17,791 nucleotides of DNA from Pseudomonadota bacterium (GCA_018896355.1 JAHIMW010000054.1:1-17791); one strand, 5' to 3'; counted from the stretch's first letter, positions 7,177-16,703 are shown. Notes: generated from the letters alone by a model not told the origin. Translations and numbers: made by a program.

Positions 7177-8648
7177 CGCACGAAGCACAGGATCTTTCCG
7201 CCGAGGAGATTCTGAAGGCCACGGAAGGCGCCCCGCTTCGGGGCGGCCGCGGCTGGTCCTGCAGAGGGATCTCCACGGACACGCGAACCTTGGCCGCAGG
7301 AGAGCTTTTCATTGCCCTTGAGGGGGAAAATTTCGACGGCCACGACTGCCTGGCAAAGGCCGCGGAACGCGGGGCCGCCGGCCTCCTCATCCGGGCTGAT
7401 GCCGTGAAGAAGCTCGCGATGACTCCGGAAGAGCTTCCGGTGATCGCCGTTCCGGACACCCTGAGGGCGCTGGGTGACATCGCCCGCTACTGGCGGCAAC
7501 GATTCCCGATCCCGGTGGTTGCAATCACCGGAAGCTCCGGGAAGACCACGACGAAGGAAATGGTCGCGGCGATCGCCTCCCGCACGCGGAACACCCTGAA
7601 GACGGAAGGAAACCTGAACAACCGGATCGGCCTTCCACTGACCCTGCTCAGGCTGCGTAAGACTCACGAACTCGCCATCGTCGAAATGGGGACGAACCGC
7701 CCGGGAGAGATTGCGATGCTCACGGCCATCGCCGTACCGGACGTCGGTCTGATCACGAACATCGGTCCCGCCCACATCGAAGGGCTTGGTTCCCTCGATG
7801 CGATCCGGGAGGAAAAGGGATCTCTTTTTGAGGTCATGGCCGGACAGGGCGCGGCGATCCTCAACCACGACGATCCGGCGATCGACCTCCTTGCGCGGCG
7901 CCGGCAGGGAAAACGGGTGACCTTCGGCCTCGGCCCGGGCGCCGCGGTCACTGCCCGGAGGGTCGAGACGGCAGGACCGGAGGGAATGCGTTTCGATCTC
8001 GTCATCGACGGAATCGGCGACCCGGTTTTCCTGGCCGCCGCAGGGGAACACAACGTCAGAAACGCGCTGGCCGCCGCCGCCGCCGCGTGGGCGCTCGGCT
8101 TTGACCGCAGCGAAATCGCGGCGGGACTTGCCGCTTTCCGTCCGGTCCCGGGAAGGACCGAGATCCGGCAACTCGGAAACGGCGCCTACCTGATCATCGA
8201 TACCTACAATGCCAATCCGGCCTCGGTGCGGGAGGCGCTGAAGACCCTGCAGGGGCTTCGGGGAAACGGAAAAGCCGTCGTGATCCTTGGCGACATGCTG
8301 GAGCTGGGAGAACGGTCGGAGGAATGGCATCAGGAAATCGGGGCGCTCCTTGCGGATATAGGCATTCAGGATCTGTTTCTCAAAGGATCGTTAACGAAAG
8401 CGCTGGCAGCCGGGGCAATCCGTATGGGGTTTCCGGCGGAGCGGATTGCGTTTTTCGACTACCCTGAGCAGGTTGTCTCTTCTCTCCAGTCCCGGTTGAA
8501 AACGGGCGACTGGGTTCTGATCAAGGGATCCCGAAAGATGAAGATGGAAGCGGTGGCGGAAAGTATGATTGCTGCATTTGATCTGAAACCGCAAACGGGG
8601 TGCGCCGCACGAAAGGCAACGGGCGTCGCAGGAAGGTTTGATAAATGA
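7173..8648 (+). CDS. murF: UDP-N-acetylmuramoyl-tripeptide--D-alanyl-D-alanine ligase MurF
   Basis: MurF joins D-Ala-D-Ala to the UDP-MurNAc-tripeptide, finishing the cytoplasmic pentapeptide. The 491 residues carry GISTDTRTLAAGELFIAL (32-49) in the substrate domain, the ATP site GSSGKT (120-125), NLNNRIGLPLTLL (147-159), EMGTNRPGEI (171-180) and DTYNANPASVREAL (343-356), all typical of MurF and not of the other Mur ligases. I chose ATG 7173 over the in-frame TTG at 7149: it overlaps the murE stop (ATGA) and has GGGAGGGAAGG directly upstream. The last 20 or so residues (after about 470) form a basic, low-complexity tail beyond the conserved fold. No D-Ala-D-Ala ligase gene lies in the window, so its substrate must come from elsewhere in the genome. 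Confidence 0.97.
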   Translation: MTHEAQDLSAEEILKATEGAPLRGGRGWSCRGISTDTRTLAAGELFIALEGENFDGHDCLAKAAERGAAGLLIRADAVKKLAMTPEELPVIAVPDTLRALGDIARYWRQRFPIPVVAITGSSGKTTTKEMVAAIASRTRNTLKTEGNLNNRIGLPLTLLRLRKTHELAIVEMGTNRPGEIAMLTAIAVPDVGLITNIGPAHIEGLGSLDAIREEKGSLFEVMAGQGAAILNHDDPAIDLLARRRQGKRVTFGLGPGAAVTARRVETAGPEGMRFDLVIDGIGDPVFLAAAGEHNVRNALAAAAAAWALGFDRSEIAAGLAAFRPVPGRTEIRQLGNGAYLIIDTYNANPASVREALKTLQGLRGNGKAVVILGDMLELGERSEEWHQEIGALLADIGIQDLFLKGSLTKALAAGAIRMGFPAERIAFFDYPEQVVSSLQSRLKTGDWVLIKGSRKMKMEAVAESMIAAFDLKPQTGCAARKATGVAGRFDK

Positions 8649-9724
8649 TTTTTCATCTTTTATATCCGCTACATGAGACATATTCCTATTTCAACGTCTT
8701 TCGGTACATCACCTTCCGGACGATCTATGCGGCGATCACCGCCCTCGTGATCTGTTTTGTTGTCGGTCCCTGGCTCATCCGCAAGCTGCAAGAACTCCAG
8801 ATCGGCCAGACGATCCGCGAGGATGGACCGGGCTCTCATCATGCGAAAAAAGGAACGCCGACGATGGGCGGCATCCTGATCATCTTTGCCGTCACCATCT
8901 CCACGCTCCTCTGGGCAAACCTGACTGTCGGCTGCATCTGGCTTGTCATCATGGTCACGGTCGGTTTCGGCCTGATCGGATTCCTCGACGACTACCGGAA
9001 GTTCACCCGGCAGGACAGCCGGGGCGTACCGGGGAAGATCCGGCTGGCCGCGGAGATCGCGATTGCACTGTTCTTCAGCATCATTCTCTATATGAAACCG
9101 GGGTTCAACCCGTACGTAACCATCCCTTTTTTCAAGACGGTTCTGCCGAACCTGGGATGGGGCTACATAGTGCTTACGACCTTCATCATCGTGGGCGCCG
9201 CAAACGCGGTGAATCTGACCGACGGCCTGGACGGCCTCGCCATCGGCCCGGCGATCACCTGCTTCATGACCTACCTCATGTTCGCCTATTTTGCCGGTAA
9301 CGTTAAGATCGCAACATATCTCCAGATCCCCTACGTGGCGGGAACCGGTGAGCTGGCGATCTTCTGCGGCGCGGTCGTCGGCGCCGGGATCGGCTTCCTC
9401 TGGTACAACGCCTATCCCGCGGAGGTCTTCATGGGGGACGTCGGCTCCCTCTCGCTGGGCGGTTCCCTGGGCGCCCTTGCCATACTGACGAAACAGGAGA
9501 TCCTGCTCGCCATCGTCGGCGGGATTTTCGTTCTGGAGACCTTCTCGGTAATCTTTCAGGTAGGCTGGTTCAAGCTCTCCGGCGGACGGAGGATCTTCAG
9601 GATGGCCCCGATCCACCATCATTTCGAGCTCAAGGGGTGGCCCGAACCCAAGGTGATCGTCCGCTTCTGGATTATCTCCGTGCTGCTGGCGCTCGTAGCC
9701 ATCAGCACGTTGAAATTGAGGTAA
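8645..9724 (+). CDS. mraY: Phospho-N-acetylmuramoyl-pentapeptide-transferase MraY
   Basis: MraY is a polytopic inner-membrane enzyme that moves phospho-MurNAc-pentapeptide from UDP to undecaprenyl phosphate, forming lipid I. The 359 residues match the family size (E. coli 360), with about ten hydrophobic segments. Key motifs are KKGTPTMGG (68-76), FLDDYRKF with the Asp pair 115-116, NAVNLTDGLDGLA (187-199), FMGDVGSLSLGG with catalytic Asp265, and the loop APIHHHFELKGWPE with His324-326. The ATG overlaps the murF stop, and AGGAAGG (8630-8636) is a good ribosome site 8 bases upstream. Compared with E. coli there is no notable insertion or loss. Confidence 0.98.
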   Translation: MIFHLLYPLHETYSYFNVFRYITFRTIYAAITALVICFVVGPWLIRKLQELQIGQTIREDGPGSHHAKKGTPTMGGILIIFAVTISTLLWANLTVGCIWLVIMVTVGFGLIGFLDDYRKFTRQDSRGVPGKIRLAAEIAIALFFSIILYMKPGFNPYVTIPFFKTVLPNLGWGYIVLTTFIIVGAANAVNLTDGLDGLAIGPAITCFMTYLMFAYFAGNVKIATYLQIPYVAGTGELAIFCGAVVGAGIGFLWYNAYPAEVFMGDVGSLSLGGSLGALAILTKQEILLAIVGGIFVLETFSVIFQVGWFKLSGGRRIFRMAPIHHHFELKGWPEPKVIVRFWIISVLLALVAISTLKLR

Positions 9725-9734
9725 ATGGAACGCG

Positions 9735-11087
9735 ATGGATCTGAAAGCAAAAAAAGTGGCGGTCATCGGCATCGGGAAAACGGGGCTCGCAACGGCCCGT
9801 TTCCTTGCGGGCCGGGAAGCCCGGATCGCGGTCACCGACGCAAAGCCCCTATCGGCCTGGGGAGAGGCCTCGGCCGCGCTGGAGAATCTGCAGGCGGAGC
9901 TGACCGTTGCCCCCTACGGCCCGGAGATCCTGACCGATGCCGATCTTGTCGTCCCCTCACCGGGGATTTATCCGGACAACCCGATCCTGGTCGACGCGGT
10001 CCGGCAGGGGATCCCGGTGCTGAGCGAGCTCGAACTCGCCTGGCGATTTCTGAAGACCCCGCTCGTCGCCATCACCGGCACGAACGGCAAGACGACGGTC
10101 ACCTCTCTGATCGGCGAGATCCTCCGCGGGGCGGGGAAAAAGGTTTTTGTCGGCGGGAACATCGGCGCCCCGCTGATCGGTTACGTCGACGGGCCGCAGG
10201 GTGCGGACTGGGCGGTTGTGGAGGTAAGCAGTTTTCAGCTCCAGTGGGCGCAGACGTTTCATCCCCGGATCGCCGTGCTTTTGAACGTCACTTCCGACCA
10301 TATCGACTATCACGGGAGCTTCCATGCGTACCGGGAGATCAAGGAGGGGATCTTCGCCTGCCAGAACGCCGGAGACCTCGCAATCCTGAATGCGGACGAA
10401 GAAACCACGACATCGCTGTGCGGGCGTCTGACCGCCCGGACGGAACTCTTCAGCTCCTCCGGCGCCGTCGACCGCGGGATGTTCCTCTCCGGAGAGACCC
10501 TCGTTCACCTCCTCCCTGCAGGAAGAAAAGAGGAATATCCGCTGGCGATGATTCATCTTCCCGGTCGACACAACTGCGAAAACGTGATGGCGGCCATCCT
10601 CGCGGCCCGGGCATGCAGCTGCCCCCCCGGGGTGATCATCCGGGCGGTTGACGGCTTCCGGGGAATCGCCCACCGGATTGAATACGCCGGGGAGAAAAAC
10701 GGCGTCCTCTTCTACAACGATTCCAAGGGGACCAACGTCGGCGCCGTCATGCGGGCGCTCGAGAGCTTTTCCCAACCGGTCGTCCTCCTCCTCGGAGGGA
10801 GAGACAAGGAGGGTGATTTTCGGACCCTTGCCCCGCTGATCCGCCGGGGGGTGAAGGAGCTGGTTCTCTTCGGCGAGGCGAGGGAAAAGATCAACGGCAT
10901 GGTCGGCGGCGTGGTCAAAACGACCCTTGCGCCGACGATGAAGGAGTCGATGGAAAAGGCCTACAGCTCCGCATCGCCCGGCGACGTCGTCCTGCTTTCT
11001 CCAGGATGTACCAGCTTCGACGAATTCAAGGACTACAAGGAGCGGGGCAACTGTTTCCAAGAATGGGTCAGGCGGATGGAGAGATGA
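9735..11087 (+). CDS. murD: UDP-N-acetylmuramoyl-L-alanine--D-glutamate ligase MurD
   Basis: MurD adds D-glutamate to UDP-MurNAc-L-Ala in the cytoplasm. The 450 residues begin with a Rossmann-like UDP-binding domain (VAVIGIGKTGLATARFL, 8-24), then PSPGIYPDNP, the ATP site GTNGKT (115-120), NVTSDHIDYHGSF (184-196), HRIEY (313-317), NDSKGTN (328-334), LLLGGRDKEGDF, and SPGCTSFDEFKDYKERG at the end. This combination separates it from MurC, MurE and MurF. It starts 10 bases after mraY, with only GGAA nearby as a ribosome site, so translation probably depends on coupling. Its stop overlaps the ftsW ATG. Confidence 0.97.
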   Translation: MDLKAKKVAVIGIGKTGLATARFLAGREARIAVTDAKPLSAWGEASAALENLQAELTVAPYGPEILTDADLVVPSPGIYPDNPILVDAVRQGIPVLSELELAWRFLKTPLVAITGTNGKTTVTSLIGEILRGAGKKVFVGGNIGAPLIGYVDGPQGADWAVVEVSSFQLQWAQTFHPRIAVLLNVTSDHIDYHGSFHAYREIKEGIFACQNAGDLAILNADEETTTSLCGRLTARTELFSSSGAVDRGMFLSGETLVHLLPAGRKEEYPLAMIHLPGRHNCENVMAAILAARACSCPPGVIIRAVDGFRGIAHRIEYAGEKNGVLFYNDSKGTNVGAVMRALESFSQPVVLLLGGRDKEGDFRTLAPLIRRGVKELVLFGEAREKINGMVGGVVKTTLAPTMKESMEKAYSSASPGDVVLLSPGCTSFDEFKDYKERGNCFQEWVRRMER

Positions 11088-12190
11088 AAAGGCGAACCGA
11101 AAACGAAAAAAAACCGGACCTGATCCTGCTGCTGGTCACGCTGCTCCTCGTGACGATCGGGACGGTGATGATTTACAGCTCCAGCTCCATCCTTGCGATG
11201 GAACGGTTCCGCGACGGTCAGTTCTTTCTCAAGAAGCAGCTTTTCTTCCTCTGTCTCGGCTTGGGAGTGATGGCGCTCGCAACCCGCGTTTCCTATTACA
11301 AGCTCCGGAAACTGGCCTGGCCCGGCATCATCCTGTCCGTTTTTTTCCTGCTGCTGATATGGGTTCCCAATCTCGGGATCCGCGCCGGCGGCGCCGTGCG
11401 CTGGCTCAACCTCGGGCTCTTCTCCTTTCAGGTCACCGAAATGGTCAAGGTCGCCCTGATCCTCTTCCTCGCCCATTTTCTGACGGAGAAGGCAAACCAT
11501 ATCCGCGAATTCCGCGAGGGGATGCTGATCCCCCTCGGCATCCTGGGGACTCTGGTCGGCCTGATCCTGCTCCAGCCGGATTTCGGCACAACGGTCATCA
11601 TCGCGCTGCTCACCTTTCTGATGATCTTTCTGGCCGGCGGCCGGATCGTCCATCTGGCGGGCCTGGCCGCGCTCTCTCTCCCCGTCGCCCTTTGGCTCCT
11701 CCTCCACAAGAGCTACCGGCTGGCCCGCCTGACGGCGTTCCTCGACCCCTGGAAGGACCCCCGTGATTCGGGGTTTCAGATCATCCAGTCGCTGATCGCC
11801 TTCGGATCCGGCGGCACGTTCGGCGTCGGAATCGGGGACGGGATGCAGAAGCTCTTCTATCTCCCGGAACCACATACGGATTTTATCCTCTCGGTGATTG
11901 CCGAAGAGAGCGGTTTCATCGGCATCGGATTGATTCTGCTGCTCTACATCACCCTGATCATCCGCGGTTTCCGGATTTCGCTGAAGGCCCCGGACCGGTT
12001 CGGAAACCTGCTGGCCGCAGGGCTCACGATAATGCTCGCGCTGGAGGTGTTCATCAACATCGCGGGCGTGATGGGGCTTATCCCGCTGAAGGGGCTTGCC
12101 CTCCCGTTTCTCAGTTACGGAGGCACCTCGCTGCTGATGTCCCTTGCGGCGGTGGGCATATTGTTGAACATCTCCACCTATGAATCATGA
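11084..12190 (+). CDS. ftsW: Peptidoglycan glycosyltransferase FtsW (SEDS family)
   Basis: FtsW polymerises lipid II into septal glycan and acts with FtsI. The 368 residues contain about ten membrane segments. Conserved SEDS stretches are VMIYSSSS (28-35), GAVRWLNLGLFSFQVTEMVK (103-122), QPDFGTT (164-170), GSGGTFGVGIGDGMQKLFYL (241-260), PEPHTDFILSVIAEE (261-275) with the expected catalytic Asp266, and GLIPLKGLALPFLSYGGTSL (331-350). Placement between murD and murG favours FtsW over its paralogue RodA. I chose ATG 11084 because it overlaps the murD stop (ATGA) with GGATGGAGAG just before it. The open frame back to 11006 is a shadow of murD. The stop overlaps the longest murG start. Confidence 0.96.
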   Translation: MKRRTENEKKPDLILLLVTLLLVTIGTVMIYSSSSILAMERFRDGQFFLKKQLFFLCLGLGVMALATRVSYYKLRKLAWPGIILSVFFLLLIWVPNLGIRAGGAVRWLNLGLFSFQVTEMVKVALILFLAHFLTEKANHIREFREGMLIPLGILGTLVGLILLQPDFGTTVIIALLTFLMIFLAGGRIVHLAGLAALSLPVALWLLLHKSYRLARLTAFLDPWKDPRDSGFQIIQSLIAFGSGGTFGVGIGDGMQKLFYLPEPHTDFILSVIAEESGFIGIGLILLLYITLIIRGFRISLKAPDRFGNLLAAGLTIMLALEVFINIAGVMGLIPLKGLALPFLSYGGTSLLMSLAAVGILLNISTYES

Positions 12191-13452
12191 CGGCAGCGGA
12201 ACGGCTTTTTAAGAACATGGAAGAGACAATGGTCGACAAACAGCATTGCGGTGATCCGCAAACGACGGCGCCCACACCCCGACAAACCGGGGTCGGGGCG
12301 GAGGATGGGCCTTGCGGCCCGTCTCCGGCTCCCCGCGGCGTCGGGATGATCATCGCCGGCGGCGGGACGGGCGGCCATCTCTTCCCGGGGATCGCGATCG
12401 CCGAGGAGTTCCTCCGGAGAGATCCGACCAACCGCATCCTGTTCATCGGGACCGAACGGGGACTGGAGAAGAAGATCCTGGACGGACTCGGGCTCCCCCT
12501 CCGGACAATCAGGGTGGAAGGCCTCAAGGGGCGTGGTCCGGTTCGGATTCTGGCCTCCCTCCTCAAAATCCCGGGCAGCTTGATCGCCTCCTTCCGTATC
12601 CTCCGCTCGTTTCAACCCGCCGTCGTCGTCGGCGTGGGCGGGTACGCCTCGGGACCGGCGGTCCTCGCCGCCCGGCTGCTGGGGTTGAAAACGGCGATTG
12701 CCGAACAGAACGCCTATCCGGGCCTGACCAACCGGATCCTCGGCCGTTTCGCCGACCGGGTTTTCGTCACTTTCGCCGCGTCGGCGCGCTGGTTTCCCGC
12801 CGGCCGAACCCGGGTCACCGGAAACCCGATCCGTACGGCCTTTCTCACCGAAGGTCGGCAGCGCGAAACAGACGACCCAAGTTTCACGCTGCTGATCTTC
12901 GGTGGAAGCCAGGGGTCCCACGCGATCAACCTGATCGTTATGGAGGCCCTCGACAGCCTTGGCGGGCTGAAGGATCGCATCCGCTTCGTCCATCAGACCG
13001 GGGAGAAGGATCGGGAGGCGGTCGAAGAGGGATACCGGAAACGGGGGTTCGCGGCAGAGGTTACCCCATTCATCCTGGACATGGCAGCGGCCTACCGGGC
13101 GGCGGACCTGCTCCTGTGCCGGGCCGGCGCGACCTCCATCGCGGAGATCACCGCCGGCGGGAAGGCGGCCATTCTGATCCCCTTCCCCTTCGCCGTCAAC
13201 GACCACCAGACTCGGAATGCCGAGCTCCTCGTCCGCGCCGGCGCGGCGGAGATGCTCCCGGAGAGGGAACTGGACGGCAGGAAACTGGCGGCGGCGATCG
13301 AAAGGCTCTACCGCCATCCAGAGGAGATCAAGCAAATAGAAACGGCTTCCGCCTCCATGGGCAACATCCGCGCGGCGGCGGCCATCGTCGACGGCTGTCT
13401 GGAGCTCATCGAAGAGCGGCGGCCCGCGGAATGCCGCGGAGGTGCAAAATGA
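12187..13452 (+). CDS. murG: UDP-N-acetylglucosamine--lipid I transferase MurG, with N-terminal extension
   Basis: MurG is a peripheral inner-membrane GT-B glycosyltransferase that converts lipid I to lipid II. The core begins at GMIIAGGGTGGHLFPGIAIA (glycine loop at 58-64), followed by GVGGYASGPAVLAA, IAEQNAYPGLTNR, VTGNPIR, FGGSQGSHAIN, CRAGATSIAEI and IPFPFAVNDHQTRNAE, the last two forming the UDP-GlcNAc pocket. Counted from ATG 12187 the protein has 421 residues. About 53 of them precede the core and match nothing expected; they are rich in Pro, Gly and Thr and encoded by palindrome-rich DNA. Other starts are 12217, 12229 (best ribosome site, GGAAGAG) and 12346, which would give a standard 368-residue MurG but has no clear ribosome site. 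I list the start that overlaps the ftsW stop; the true start is uncertain. Confidence 0.93.
   Translation: MTAAERLFKNMEETMVDKQHCGDPQTTAPTPRQTGVGAEDGPCGPSPAPRGVGMIIAGGGTGGHLFPGIAIAEEFLRRDPTNRILFIGTERGLEKKILDGLGLPLRTIRVEGLKGRGPVRILASLLKIPGSLIASFRILRSFQPAVVVGVGGYASGPAVLAARLLGLKTAIAEQNAYPGLTNRILGRFADRVFVTFAASARWFPAGRTRVTGNPIRTAFLTEGRQRETDDPSFTLLIFGGSQGSHAINLIVMEALDSLGGLKDRIRFVHQTGEKDREAVEEGYRKRGFAAEVTPFILDMAAAYRAADLLLCRAGATSIAEITAGGKAAILIPFPFAVNDHQTRNAELLVRAGAAEMLPERELDGRKLAAAIERLYRHPEEIKQIETASASMGNIRAAAAIVDGCLELIEERRPAECRGGAK
12246..12323. repeat. Three inverted repeats in the 5' extension of murG
   Basis: Three stem-loops follow each other. TTGCGG (12246-12251) pairs with CCGCAA (12256-12261) over a 4-base loop. 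CCCCGAC (12277-12283) pairs with GTCGGGG (12292-12298). GATGGGCC (12304-12311) pairs with GGCCCGTC (12316-12323) over the loop TTGC, with one G-T pair. All lie upstream of the conserved MurG core. They could be inserted repeats, an mRNA structure controlling murG translation, or both. Confidence 0.7.
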
Positions 13453-13509
13453 AGGAGGGCTTCGCCCCCTTTTCCGGATTTCCCGGGGACAGATTTCAAA
13501 TCTGTCCTC
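13424..13509. repeat. Cluster of three inverted repeats at the murG-murC junction
   Basis: Hairpin one: CCGCGG (13424-13429) and CCGCGG (13434-13439), loop AATG, within the murG C-terminus. Hairpin two: GGGC (13457-13460) and GCCC (13464-13467), loop TTC, extended by imperfect pairs over 13452-13472 and ending in TTTT, so weakly terminator-like. Hairpin three: GGACAGATTT (13487-13496) and AAATCTGTCC (13498-13507) with a single central base; it extends to 12-base arms at 13485-13509 with one G-T pair. Hairpins two and three fill most of the 70-base gap before murC, where most other junctions in the operon overlap or nearly touch. Confidence 0.8.
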
Positions 13510-13522
13510 TTGCGAGGGCATC

Positions 13523-14928
<1,406 letters not shown>

Positions 14929-14932
<4 letters not shown>

Positions 14933-15852
14933 TCGGGAATGAGACCTTCCGCGGAGAGCTCCGACAGCGGATGTCCGGAGCGATCCTCTTCGACGAACCG
15001 GCCGGACGCCACACCTCGATCGGCGTCGGCGGGGGAATCGACGCCCTCCTCTTTCCGGAAGATGAGGGAGGGCTCACGAATGTCATCGGTTATCTCCGGA
15101 GACGGGAGGTTCCCTTTCTCCCGGTCGGCAACTGGACCAACCTGATTGTCCGGGACGGCGGTTTCCGGGGCGCTCTTGTCTCGCTGGCATGCCTGCGAGA
15201 CCTATGCCTCCGGGATGAAGGAAAAGGCAACGTTCTTCTGCTCGCGGGGGCCGGCTGCCCGCTGTCCGAACTGGTGAGCCTTGCGATGCGCGAAGCGCTC
15301 ACGGGAATGGAGTTCTGCGCCGGCATCCCCGGCAGCGTGGGCGGCGCCATCCGGATGAACGCCGGGGCCTATGGAGGAGAGATTAAGGATATCGTTGAAT
15401 CTGCGAATCTTCTCGATGCTTCGGGAGACATCCACGCCGCCACGCGTGACGAACTCCCATTTGCATACAGAACCCTTGACTTGCCGGCGGAAACGATCAT
15501 CATCGGCGCAGCGATCCGCCTGCGGCGGGGAGAAGCGGAGAAAATCGCCGGACGCGTCCGGGAAATTATTGGGATGAGGAAGGAAAAGCATCCGCTGGAA
15601 TTCCGGAATGCCGGTTCCGTCTTCAAGAACCCGCGGGATTGTCCGGCCGGCAGGCTTATCGAAGAGGCGGGGCTTAAGGGGATCCGGATCGGTGACGCCC
15701 AGGTTTCTGAAAAACATGCGAATTTCATCGTCAACCGGGGGCATGCGACGGCGGCGGACATCCTCGGCCTGGTGGCCCTGATTCAGCAGCGTGTTCTTGA
15801 AAAGACGGGCCTCACCCTCGAAACCGAGGTACGGATCATCGGGGAACAATGA
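14929..15852 (+). CDS. murB: UDP-N-acetylenolpyruvoylglucosamine reductase MurB
   Basis: MurB is a cytoplasmic FAD enzyme that uses NADPH to reduce UDP-GlcNAc-enolpyruvate to UDP-MurNAc. The 307 residues fit a shorter type II MurB. Visible motifs are HTSIGVGG (28-35), the FAD-contacting loop PVGNWTNLIVRDGGFRG (65-81), GMEFCAGIPGSVGGAIRMNAGAYGG (starting at 126), AYR with Arg181, GSVFKNP with the proton-donor Ser230, IEEAGLKG, VSEKHANFIVN and LETEV with the catalytic Glu300. The loop reads GNWTN where I would expect GxGSN or GNGTN. The ATG overlaps the murC stop and has GGAG (14915-14918) 10 bases upstream. Its stop overlaps the ftsQ ATG directly, so no ddl gene intervenes. Confidence 0.96.
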
Positions 15853-16703
15853 AAAAACCTTTGCGACTACAACTGGAGGTGAAAAAAAACAGGCTGAGAC
15901 GCCGCGCCGGAGAGGTGCTGCGGGAAATCGGCCGGGTGATTTTTTTGACCGGGGCCATCGTCTTCGTAACCGCGACGCTGCTGATCGGCTACGACCAGAT
16001 CCTCCTTTCCCCCTATCTCCGAGTCCGGGAAACCGTCGTCAAGGGGTGCAAGGAGTTGACCGAAAAAGATATCCTTTCCCTGGCCGCCGTTCGCTCCCCG
16101 TCAAACCTGCTGACGATCAACCGGGAGGCCATCGCCCACCGGATCCGGGGTAATCCCTGGGTCCAGAAGGTGTCCGTAGGGCGGGAATTTCCCGACCGGC
16201 TGGTCATCTGGGTCCGGGAAAGAAGGGCAGTCGCGTTGATCGATAAGGGAAACGGGCTTTACCTGGTCGACGACGGGGGTGCACCTTTCAAGAGGCTGGA
16301 GACGGGCGAGGAATCGGACCTTCCCGTCCTGACGGGCCTCGTCCGGGAGGGGATTGTCGATGAAGAGATGATGAAGAAATCCCTTATCCTTCTGAGCGAT
16401 ATCAAAGGAATAAAGGATGGACCCGAGATCGGGATTGTATCGGAGATCCACGGAAACGAGACCTTCGGGCTCTCCCTGTTCACCGACACCGGCCTCTGCC
16501 TGCAGCTCGGCTTCGACGAATATCAGAACAAACTGAAACGGCTGCCCCCCGTCATGGCGGATCTGGACCGAAAGAATCTGAAGACGGGCTTTCTGCTCAT
16601 CGACTTGAGCAACCCGGCGAAGATCAATGTCCAGCAACGCAATATCCTGGAACCGTTGGGACCAAAGAGACCGGCGGGTACAGGGAAGGAATTCCGGATG
16701 TAA
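15849..16703 (+). CDS. ftsQ: Cell division protein FtsQ (POTRA domain)
   Basis: FtsQ is a bitopic inner-membrane protein that scaffolds FtsL/FtsB and recruits later divisome proteins. The 284 residues have a basic cytoplasmic N-terminus (KKNRLRRRAG), one membrane segment at about 30-47, a POTRA domain at about 57-123 (VRETVVKGCKELTEKDILSL, then GNPWVQKVSVGREFPDRLVI), and a C-terminal FtsQ/DivIB beta domain with VDDGGAPFKRL and PVLTGL. The sequence is poorly conserved outside these motifs, but fold features and position between murB and ftsA agree. The ATG overlaps the murB stop, with GGGGAA directly before it. The last 20 or so residues are a basic tail. An 87-base gap follows before ftsA. 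Confidence 0.93.
   Translation: MKKPLRLQLEVKKNRLRRRAGEVLREIGRVIFLTGAIVFVTATLLIGYDQILLSPYLRVRETVVKGCKELTEKDILSLAAVRSPSNLLTINREAIAHRIRGNPWVQKVSVGREFPDRLVIWVRERRAVALIDKGNGLYLVDDGGAPFKRLETGEESDLPVLTGLVREGIVDEEMMKKSLILLSDIKGIKDGPEIGIVSEIHGNETFGLSLFTDTGLCLQLGFDEYQNKLKRLPPVMADLDRKNLKTGFLLIDLSNPAKINVQQRNILEPLGPKRPAGTGKEFRM

Noticed and set aside
5941..8330. Long minus-strand frames (404 and 449 codons) opposite murE and murF
   Set aside because: They are antisense to conserved coding sequence, with no motifs and no good ribosome site seen.
9725..10651. 308-codon + strand frame overlapping murD
   Set aside because: It is a different frame of murD with Arg/Gly/Pro-rich translation and no domain.
13442..13522. 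Possible GTG start giving MurC 27 more residues
   Set aside because: It would overlap murG and translate the palindromes; conserved sequence and a ribosome site support 13523.
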